From: Sideroxydans sp.
GTDB taxonomy: Bacteria > Pseudomonadota > Gammaproteobacteria > Burkholderiales > Gallionellaceae
Reading direction: 5' to 3'
Assembly: GCA_030823965.1 (NCBI GenBank)
Contig: JAVBYP010000245.1
Location: forward strand, 1-5,035
DNA: 5,035 bases
Part shown: positions 1 to 5,035 of the stretch, piece by piece
Layout of the letters: each line of letters starts with the position of its first letter
Position numbering within the stretch: position 1 is the stretch's first letter
The notes under the pieces: model-generated
What the model saw: the letters and a program-made list of their open reading frames with translations, nothing else
The model's database searches: none
Told to the model about the DNA's origin: nothing
Position numbers and translations under genes: made by a program

Positions 1-139
1 GGCGCTTCTAAAAATTCAAAGTTCTAAGCAAGACAAGGCGAGAACAAAAAATTGAGACGCGGCATATGTCTTATATGTAAGGAGTAATTTTTTGTGAATA
101 ACGCAGTATTGCGACGAAATTTGGATTTTTAGGAGTGCC
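1..139. repeat. Long imperfect palindromic element (MITE-like or intergenic repeat)
   Basis: The two ends are inverted copies of one another: bases 1-20 match the reverse complement of 120-139 at 17 of 20 positions, including the shared core CTAAAAAT. The symmetry continues inward more weakly (11 of 23 for 21-43 against 97-119), then becomes a perfect 10-bp inverted pair, ACAAAAAATT at 44-53 and AATTTTTTGT at 86-95. The centre (54-85) holds the small palindrome CATATG (63-68) and a near-repeat TATATG (72-77). GC content is clearly lower than in the genes. The layout fits a non-coding, mobile palindromic repeat, but copy number cannot be seen here and the left end may lie outside the window. 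It sits 11 bases past the hupE stop codon, so hupE transcripts running leftward would enter it; a folded RNA could act as a 3' stabiliser or a weak terminator. No protein-coding gene is seen in it. Confidence 0.68.
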
Positions 140-150
140 CATAAGGAATT

Positions 151-744
151 TCAGAAGCTAAAAAGTGTGACACATCCACCCACAACAACGGCCGCACCTG
201 AGAGGCGCAACCATTGAGCACGACCGACCTTCTGAAATGCTACGGCTAGACCGATACCAGCAAGGTGTAGCAAGGCTGTCGAAATAATGAAGCCTCCCGC
301 ATAGGTCAATGCATCGCTACTTACTGGCATCTCCGCTCCATGCGCGAATCCGTGAAAGATGGCGAATATCCCAACGACGATCGCACTGAGTAGGATCGGT
401 AGCCTGATCGCAGCGGCGATCAGTAAACCCAACAGCAAGACAGAAAGAATGATGCCCCCCTCGATAAAGGGAATTGGTGTGATGAACATCGACAAGATAG
501 CGCTCACCGCCATGACAGAAACGAAACTGAGAGGAACCATCCAAGTCGCGCGACCACCCAATTGAGCCGCCCACAAACCAACGGAGACCATAGCTACCAA
601 ATGATCGAAACCGCTGAAGGGATGTGCAAGACCTGCCAACGATCCATGAGTCTCACCTACACCTGTGTGAGCAAAGGCCAGTGATGAAGTGAAAAGGTAG
701 GTTATTGCCCATAAAATCGAGATTCGATGCGAATATTGTTTCAT
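151..744 (-). CDS. hupE: HupE/UreJ family nickel permease
   Basis: A 197-residue inner-membrane protein predicted to take up Ni2+ (possibly Co2+) for hydrogenase maturation. Residues 1-25 look like a cleavable signal peptide: charged start with K2 and R7, hydrophobic core, and an A-F-A end, so the mature protein would start with His26-Thr-Gly. Both HupE signatures are intact: H41-x5-D47-H48 (HPFSGFDH, 41-48) and FHGFAHGAE at 130-138; histidines and acidic residues in these motifs are known to matter for nickel transport in Rhizobium HupE. About six hydrophobic segments follow, roughly 48-64, 68-90, 95-112, 117-133, 144-168 and 180-196. Length is normal for the family. The ATG at 744 is chosen because it gives a proper signal peptide; only a weak AAAGG (759-763, minus strand) lies upstream, about 14 bases away. 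It is divergent from the hox operon, which supports nickel over the urease-linked alternative (UreJ), but metal choice is inferred. Confidence 0.9.
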   Translation of the reverse strand: MKQYSHRISILWAITYLFTSSLAFAHTGVGETHGSLAGLAHPFSGFDHLVAMVSVGLWAAQLGGRATWMVPLSFVSVMAVSAILSMFITPIPFIEGGIILSVLLLGLLIAAAIRLPILLSAIVVGIFAIFHGFAHGAEMPVSSDALTYAGGFIISTALLHLAGIGLAVAFQKVGRAQWLRLSGAAVVVGGCVTLFSF

Positions 745-799
745 AATGCTGACACACGCCTTTGTTAGTCTACGTACACTTTAAAGCTGAACGCCGCAT
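745..799. promoter_or_regulatory. Divergent hupE-hoxF intergenic control region
   Basis: Only 55 bases separate the start codons of hupE (leftward) and hoxF (rightward), so both core promoters must lie here or reach into the coding ends. I see no convincing sigma-70 pair: CTGACA (749-754) resembles a -35 box, but the nearest -10-like hexamer, TACACT (775-780), is 20 bases away. No clear Shine-Dalgarno sequence precedes the hoxF ATG; the first upstream in-frame codons are CAT, CCG, ACG and then a TGA at 788-790, so no earlier ATG start is possible. Shared regulation of nickel uptake and hydrogenase synthesis is an inference from this arrangement. Confidence 0.5.
767..780. promoter_or_regulatory. 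Inverted repeat, candidate operator
   Basis: AGTCTACGTACACT reads almost the same on both strands: 6 of 7 base pairs are symmetric about the centre of the perfect hexamer TACGTA (771-776), with one mismatch at 770/777. Its place in the middle of a 55-bp divergent promoter region suggests a dimeric regulator site acting on hupE, hoxF or both. No known regulator consensus was recognised, and a short palindrome can arise by chance. Confidence 0.3.
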
Positions 800-2626
800 A
801 TGGTACACGAAGCAGTTTCACCTTCCCCAAGATTCCTAGAACCTAAAGACTTGTCTTTATTACAGCAGGTGCTAGGTCATCATGCAAATGATTCCACCAA
901 GTTGTTACAGATATTGCGGGAAGTCCAAGAACACCTTGGCTTCATCCCCAATGCGGCTGTTTCTTTCATTGCTGAAGCGTTGGATATCCCGCGCAACCGT
1001 ATCGAAAGTGTCGCATCTTTCTATTCTTTCCTACACCTAAGATCGCAAGGTACATACCGCGTCCTGTTCTCTGACAACATCACTGACCGCATGTTGGGTA
1101 GCCAGACCTTGATGGAGCGCATGTGCCAACAGCTCTGGTTGCAACCTGGCAAGGTATCGGAGGATGGACTGCTCAGTATCGGCACCACCTCTTGCACCGG
1201 GATGTGTGACCAAGGGCCAGCCATGCTCGTCAACGAGCGCGCTATCACCAAGCTCACCCATCAACGCATCCAAGAGATAGGACAACTGATCCGCAATCGC
1301 ACTCCTTTGAACGATTGGCCTGCCGATTTCTTCTACGTGGAAGACAACATCCACCGTGCAGGGCTGATATTGGGTAACACTATGGCTTATGGCGAGGCGT
1401 TACAGGCCGGACTGACACTAGGTGGTGCCGCCATCGTGGACGTAGTGAAGCGTTCTGGCCTACGTGGACGTGGTGGCGCGGGTTATCCCACGGGGCTGAA
1501 GTGGGAAGCCTGTCGCAATGCGAAAGGCAATCAACACTACGTCGTATGCAATGCTGATGAAGGCGAACCGGGTACGTTCAAGGATCGCGTACTGCTGACC
1601 CGTCAGGCTGATCTGGTCTTCGAAGGCATGACCTTGTGCGCATTGGCTGTGGGCGCCAAGCAAGGCTTCCTCTATCTGCGTGGAGAATACCGTTACCTGC
1701 TCGATCACTTGAAAGGTGTGTTGCAACGTCGTCGCGAAAGCAACCTGCTGGGAGTGGACATACTTGGTCAGAGTGGTTTTGATTTCGATATCGAGATACA
1801 CCTTGGAGCAGGTGCCTATATCTGCGGCGAGGAGTCGGCACTCATCGAATCGCTCGAAGGTGAGCGTGGAGTGCCACGTAACCGTCCCCCATTCCCCGTC
1901 ACTCAAGGTTACCTGCAACAACCGACCGCCTTGGATAACGTCGAGACCTTCTGCCAAGCCGCGCTGGCGATCCATATGGGTGCAGATAAATACAGTGCTA
2001 TCGGCACCAGTAAATCCACAGGCAGCAAACTCATCTCCGTATCGGGAGACTGCCCGCGTCCTGGTATCTACGAATATCCATTTGGCGTCTCGGTGCAAGA
2101 GATACTCAACGACTGTGGCGCAGTGAATACCAGAGCGGTACAGATCAGCGGGCCATCTGGTATCTGTATCGGTGAACACGAGTTTGGCCGCAAATTGGGA
2201 TTCGAAGACCTGCCGACCGCTGGCGCTTTCATGGTGTTCGATGACAGTCGCGACATGTTCGAAGTGGCTCGCAATTTCGTGCATTTCTTCGCGCATGAGA
2301 GCTGTGGATTCTGCACACCATGCCGTGTCGGGACCTCCATGCTGAAACAGACCATGGACAAGATTGCCGCAGGGCAGGGCACGCACTATGACTTAGCCGA
2401 AGTGGAGAATCTCGATCACGTGCTACAGACCACTTCCCACTGCGGACTTGGAAGAACGGCCTGCAACCCCGTGTTACATACCCTCAAACATTTCCGTCCC
2501 GCTTATGAGAGCAGACTCAAATCGCTCTCGTTCAAGCCTGCCTTCGACCTTGATGGCGCATTGGCCAGAGCTAGGCAGATGACAGGGCGTGATGATGCGG
2601 GCGCACATCTGAAGGAAAACGAATGA
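800..2626 (+). CDS. hoxF: NAD-reducing hydrogenase diaphorase subunit HoxF, with fused HoxE-like domain
   Basis: A 608-residue cytoplasmic flavoprotein that passes electrons between NAD(H) and the Fe-S chain of the soluble hydrogenase. Residues about 15-165 form a NuoE/HoxE-like thioredoxin-fold domain; its second cysteine pair is present (C132, C136 in TTSCTGMCDQGP), but the first pair is replaced by S91 and D96. Residues about 205-580 are NuoF-like: glycine-rich NADH/FMN site GRGGAGYPTGLKW (223-235), CNADEGEPGTFKDR (250-263), and GAGAYICGEESALIE (336-350). The [4Fe-4S] ligands are C502, C505 and C508 in ESCGFCTPCRVG plus C548, with the usual 40-residue gap. Length and fusion match the Cupriavidus necator type (about 600 residues), not the split hoxE/hoxF of cyanobacteria. 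First gene of the hox operon; its TGA overlaps the hoxU ATG. The start at 800 is the first possible ATG after an in-frame stop at 788, though no strong ribosome binding site precedes it. Confidence 0.96.
   Translation: MVHEAVSPSPRFLEPKDLSLLQQVLGHHANDSTKLLQILREVQEHLGFIPNAAVSFIAEALDIPRNRIESVASFYSFLHLRSQGTYRVLFSDNITDRMLGSQTLMERMCQQLWLQPGKVSEDGLLSIGTTSCTGMCDQGPAMLVNERAITKLTHQRIQEIGQLIRNRTPLNDWPADFFYVEDNIHRAGLILGNTMAYGEALQAGLTLGGAAIVDVVKRSGLRGRGGAGYPTGLKWEACRNAKGNQHYVVCNADEGEPGTFKDRVLLTRQADLVFEGMTLCALAVGAKQGFLYLRGEYRYLLDHLKGVLQRRRESNLLGVDILGQSGFDFDIEIHLGAGAYICGEESALIESLEGERGVPRNRPPFPVTQGYLQQPTALDNVETFCQAALAIHMGADKYSAIGTSKSTGSKLISVSGDCPRPGIYEYPFGVSVQEILNDCGAVNTRAVQISGPSGICIGEHEFGRKLGFEDLPTAGAFMVFDDSRDMFEVARNFVHFFAHESCGFCTPCRVGTSMLKQTMDKIAAGQGTHYDLAEVENLDHVLQTTSHCGLGRTACNPVLHTLKHFRPAYESRLKSLSFKPAFDLDGALARARQMTGRDDAGAHLKENE
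2611..2616 (+). promoter_or_regulatory. Ribosome binding site of hoxU
   Basis: GAAGGA lies six bases before the ATG at 2623, inside the last codons of hoxF. It supports the hoxU start that overlaps the hoxF stop codon by four bases (ATGA). Confidence 0.65.
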
Positions 2627-3354
2627 GCGACACCTTCCAACTCGACGGCCAACCGGTGGTTTTCGAATCAGGCCAGACCGTGATGCAAGCCGCACTGGCA
2701 GCGGGGCATTACATCCCACATCTGTGCTACCACCCGGAATTCAAACCGCACGGCAGCTGCAAGCTATGCACCGTCAAGGTCAATGGTCGTACGGCGGCTT
2801 CATGCACCATGCCTGCCGAAGCAGGACTGGAAGTGGAGAGTGACAGCGAAGAACTGAATGCATTGCGCCGTACCTTGGTGCAGATGCTGTTCGCTGATGG
2901 CAACCATTTCTGCCCATCGTGTGAGAAGAGTGGCAACTGCATTTTGCAAGCATTGGGCTATGACCTTGAAGTACATAGCGCGGGCTTCCGTCATCAGTTC
3001 CCGGACCGTCCGCTCGACGCATCTCATCCGGACATCCTGCTCGACTTCAACCGTTGCATCCTGTGCGAGTTGTGTGTGAATGCCTCGGCCGAGGTGGACG
3101 GCAAACACGTCTTCGCATTGGCGGGGCGGGGCAATAGCAAACATCTCATCGTCAATGCAGAGTCGGGGCTGCTAAAGGACACTGATATCGCACTCACCGA
3201 CAAGGCGATGAGCGTATGCCCGGTCGGGGTCATCATCAAGAAAGGTGTCGGCTTCAGCACACCCATTGGTGAGCGCCGTTACGACCAGCGTCCGATCAGC
3301 GAACAAGCACTGGATGATGCGCCGCGTCTTCCATCAGGAGAAGCGCATGACTGA
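2623..3354 (+). CDS. hoxU: NAD-reducing hydrogenase diaphorase Fe-S subunit HoxU
   Basis: A 243-residue protein equivalent to the N-terminal Fe-S part of complex I NuoG; it wires the HoxYH hydrogenase module to HoxF. Three cluster sites are visible. A plant-ferredoxin-like [2Fe-2S] site is formed by C35, C46, C49 and C61. A His-Cys [4Fe-4S] site is H95, C97, C100 and C106 (NHFCPSCEKSGNC); the H-x-C spacing differs from the H-x3-C of NuoG but is, from memory, usual in HoxU. A further [4Fe-4S] site is C145, C148 and C151 (NRCILCELC) with C199 in SVCPVG. The tail contains PIGERRYDQRP, typical of HoxU. Full length for the family, with no broken motif. Its ATG overlaps the end of hoxF by four bases, and its last codons overlap hoxY by eight, consistent with translational coupling and roughly equal subunit production. 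Confusion with a NuoG fragment or an FeFe-hydrogenase N-terminus is excluded by length and by the neighbours. Confidence 0.96.
   Translation: MSDTFQLDGQPVVFESGQTVMQAALAAGHYIPHLCYHPEFKPHGSCKLCTVKVNGRTAASCTMPAEAGLEVESDSEELNALRRTLVQMLFADGNHFCPSCEKSGNCILQALGYDLEVHSAGFRHQFPDRPLDASHPDILLDFNRCILCELCVNASAEVDGKHVFALAGRGNSKHLIVNAESGLLKDTDIALTDKAMSVCPVGVIIKKGVGFSTPIGERRYDQRPISEQALDDAPRLPSGEAHD
3335..3340 (+). promoter_or_regulatory. Ribosome binding site fixing the hoxY start
   Basis: CAGGAG stands six bases before the ATG at 3347, near the end of hoxU. It decides for this start over the open frame that continues upstream to an ATG at 3245, which would add 34 residues with no resemblance to HoxY. Confidence 0.7.
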
Positions 3355-3892
3355 GAAGAAGAAACTGCGCATCGCCACTACCTCGCTCGCAGGATGTTTC
3401 GGCTGCCACATGTCCATCTTGGATATCGATGAGCGCTTGTTCCCCTTGCTGGAACTAGTCGAGTTCGACCGTTCGCCCCTGACCGACATCAAGCATTGCG
3501 GGCCATGCGATATCGGTCTAGTCGAAGGCGGCATCTGCAACGCAGAGAACGTGCACGTGCTGCGCGAGTTTCGCAAGAACTGCAAAGTCCTCATCGCCAT
3601 CGGCGCCTGCGCCATCAATGGCGGTCTTCCCGCACAACGTAATCACCTAGATCTGAGTAGCTGCCTGACCGAGGTATATCTCACCGAGCCAGGGCTTGTG
3701 CATGGGCACATCCCGAACGACCCTGAGTTGCCGCTCCCCTTGGACAAGGTGCACCCATTACATGAAGTGGTGAAGATCGACTACTTCATCCCCGGTTGCC
3801 CCCCTTCGGCGGATGCCATCTGGAAATTCTTGACTGACCTCATCGCAGGTAAGACACCTGAGCTTGGGCATGGATTGATCAAATATGACTGA
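3347..3892 (+). CDS. hoxY: NAD-reducing hydrogenase small subunit HoxY
   Basis: A 181-residue [NiFe]-hydrogenase small subunit that holds the proximal [4Fe-4S] cluster next to the active site of HoxH and hands electrons to HoxU. The four expected ligands are C17 and C20 (AGCFGCHMS), C88 (IGACAING) and C151 (PGCPPSAD). There is no twin-arginine signal and no medial or distal cluster domain, as expected for a soluble cytoplasmic group 3 enzyme. It is shorter at the N-terminus than Cupriavidus necator HoxY (about 209 residues) but of normal size among other HoxY proteins. The start was chosen for its ribosome binding site and because the protein then opens with MTEKKKLRIATTSLAG, directly at the conserved fold. 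It overlaps hoxU by eight bases and hoxH by eight, both times within ATGACTGA. Confidence 0.95.
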   Translation: MTEKKKLRIATTSLAGCFGCHMSILDIDERLFPLLELVEFDRSPLTDIKHCGPCDIGLVEGGICNAENVHVLREFRKNCKVLIAIGACAINGGLPAQRNHLDLSSCLTEVYLTEPGLVHGHIPNDPELPLPLDKVHPLHEVVKIDYFIPGCPPSADAIWKFLTDLIAGKTPELGHGLIKYD

Positions 3893-5035
3893 TATCAATA
3901 CAAAATTAGAGACTGCTGAACACCCCGAGAACCTGCGCCGCGTCGCCATCGATCCGGTATCGCGCGTGGAAGGTCACGGCAAGGTGACGCTGCTACTGGA
4001 TGAGAACGATCGCGTGCATCAGGTACGTTTGCACATCGTGGAATTCCGTGGCTTCGAGAAATTCATCCAAGGTCGTCCATATTGGGAAGCGCCGGTGATG
4101 GTGCAGCGGCTGTGCGGTATCTGTCCGGTCAGCCACCATCTGGCTGCGAGTAAAGCGATGGACATGATCGTGGGTGCGACGCTGACTCCGACTGCTGAGA
4201 AAGTGCGCCGTCTGATGCACTACGGCCAGATGTTGCAATCTCACGCGCTACATTTCTTCCACCTGTGTTCACCCGATTTGTTGTTCGGCTTTGATTCAGA
4301 TATGGCTAAGCGCAACATCGTCGGCATCGCCGCCGCGTATCCAGAGATCGCCAAACAAGGTGTGCTGCTACGCAAGTTCGGGCAAGAAGTCATCCGCATC
4401 ACAGCAGGAAAGCGCATTCACGGCACGGGCTCTGTACCGGGTGGCGTGAACAAGAACGTCTCAATCGAAGAGCGTGACTACCTGCTCAAAGACGCCGATC
4501 AGATGGTGGCGTGGAGTTTGGATGCGGTCGGCATCATCAAACAATTGTTTGAGTTGAACCCTGACCTCTACAACAGCTTCGGCAGCTTCCAAGCGCATAC
4601 GCTGAATCTGGTGCGTGCTGACGGCGCGATGGATCTGTATCACGGTGGATTACGGGCACGTGATATGAACGGTCAGACCTTGTTCGACCATTACGACTAC
4701 AGCCATTACTGGGACGAGATATTCGAGGACGTGAAGCCGTGGTCGTACATGAAATTCCCCTTCTTGCGCAAACTCGGCGCAGAGCAGGGCTGGTATCGCG
4801 TCGGACCGTTGAGCCGTGTGACCCAATGTGACTTCATTCCTTCACCACTGGCAGAAGCCGAGCGTAAGACCTTCATCGCGCATGACGGCGGCAAAGCGGC
4901 TAAGGCGACCTTGGGATTCCACTGGGCGCGCATGATCGAGATGTTGCACTCTGCCGAGATGATCCGCGAACTCCTGCATGACCCAGACCTGCAAGGTACG
5001 GACTTGGTGAGCAAGGGCGAACGACAAGAGCGTGG
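3885..5035 (+). CDS. hoxH: NAD-reducing hydrogenase large subunit HoxH (3' end outside window)
   Basis: The catalytic large subunit that binds the NiFe(CN)2CO site and splits or forms H2. The frame is open from the ATG at 3885 to the window edge, giving 383 complete residues of an expected 480-490. Visible family features are DPVSRVEGHGKV (23-34, with E29), VEFRGFEKFIQGRPYWEAP (52-70), and the N-terminal nickel motif RLCGICPVSHH (75-85), where C77 and C80 are two of the four Ni-binding thiolates. GKRIHGTGSVPGGVNK (175-190) is also typical of the family. The second motif, DPCxxCxxH, and the C-terminal peptide removed by the maturation protease must lie to the right, so their integrity cannot be judged. 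The N-terminus carries about 16 residues more than I recall for Cupriavidus necator HoxH; no other start codon lies between the ATG and the conserved region. Only weak ribosome-binding bases precede it, so translation is probably coupled to hoxY. No frameshift is seen; the truncation is from the window, not the gene. Confidence 0.96.
   Translation, partial: MTDINTKLETAEHPENLRRVAIDPVSRVEGHGKVTLLLDENDRVHQVRLHIVEFRGFEKFIQGRPYWEAPVMVQRLCGICPVSHHLAASKAMDMIVGATLTPTAEKVRRLMHYGQMLQSHALHFFHLCSPDLLFGFDSDMAKRNIVGIAAAYPEIAKQGVLLRKFGQEVIRITAGKRIHGTGSVPGGVNKNVSIEERDYLLKDADQMVAWSLDAVGIIKQLFELNPDLYNSFGSFQAHTLNLVRADGAMDLYHGGLRARDMNGQTLFDHYDYSHYWDEIFEDVKPWSYMKFPFLRKLGAEQGWYRVGPLSRVTQCDFIPSPLAEAERKTFIAHDGGKAAKATLGFHWARMIEMLHSAEMIRELLHDPDLQGTDLVSKGERQER

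Noticed and set aside
359..565. Plus-strand open frame of 68 codons inside hupE
   Set aside because: Antisense shadow of a gene with intact HupE motifs, with no ribosome binding site or domain of its own.
750..766. Possible sigma-54 promoter (TGACAC, 5 bases, TTTGT) upstream of hoxF
   Set aside because: Some SH operons use sigma-54, but here the key GG of the -24 element and the GC of the -12 element are both broken, so the match is not better than chance.
749..780. Sigma-70 promoter with CTGACA as -35 and TACACT as -10
   Set aside because: The 20-base spacer is outside the usual 16-18 range and the -10 hexamer matches at only four of six positions.
1460..2386. Open frame of 308 codons on the strand opposite hoxF
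   Set aside because: It lies wholly antisense to the NuoF-like region of hoxF, whose motifs and cluster ligands are all intact. Its translation shows no recognisable domain, and its length follows from the codon bias of hoxF.
3245..3346. Earlier hoxY start at 3245
   Set aside because: The added 34 residues are the shadow of the hoxU end and resemble no HoxY N-terminus; the ATG at 3347 has a well-placed ribosome binding site.
3885..5035. hoxH as a truncated pseudogene
   Set aside because: The frame is uninterrupted up to the last base; the missing C-terminus is explained by the window edge.
1..5035. tRNA, rRNA or CRISPR array
   Set aside because: No regularly spaced direct repeats, rRNA-like stretch or tRNA-like cloverleaf was seen; nearly all of the window is accounted for by five protein genes.

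Overview
The window looks like a bacterial, probably betaproteobacterial, chromosomal locus for a bidirectional NAD-reducing [NiFe]-hydrogenase (group 3d, soluble hydrogenase, SH). That placement rests on the gene order hoxF-hoxU-hoxY-hoxH, on a HoxF whose N-terminus carries a fused HoxE/NuoE-like domain (the Cupriavidus necator layout, with no separate hoxE), and on motif-level resemblance of each subunit to that family. The species cannot be fixed from this sequence alone.

Layout. Bases 1-139 hold a low-GC (about 37% over 1-150), imperfect palindrome of nearly 140 bp that looks like a dispersed repeat or MITE-like element; it lies just past the 3' end of the first gene. Bases 151-744 on the minus strand encode a HupE/UreJ-type nickel permease with a signal peptide and both signature histidine motifs. 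A 55-bp divergent intergenic region (745-799) separates it from the hox genes and contains a 14-bp near-perfect inverted repeat centred on TACGTA. From 800 to the right edge, four plus-strand genes form a tight operon: hoxF (800-2626), hoxU (2623-3354), hoxY (3347-3892) and hoxH (3885 to beyond 5035, cut by the window edge). Every junction overlaps, by 4, 8 and 8 bases; the last two use the identical string ATGACTGA.

How the genes work together. HoxY and HoxH form the hydrogenase module: HoxH carries the Ni-Fe site and HoxY the proximal [4Fe-4S] cluster. HoxF and HoxU form the diaphorase module, related to complex I NuoE/NuoF and the N-terminal part of NuoG: HoxU relays electrons through three Fe-S clusters to the FMN and NAD(H) site of HoxF. 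HupE would bring in Ni2+ for the active site. All cluster and active-site ligands that should lie in the window are present, with one exception: the first cysteine pair of the NuoE-like domain of HoxF is replaced by Ser and Asp. No wholly unknown system is visible; the items most worth a second look are the palindromic element, the divergent control region and the altered N-terminal cluster site of HoxF.
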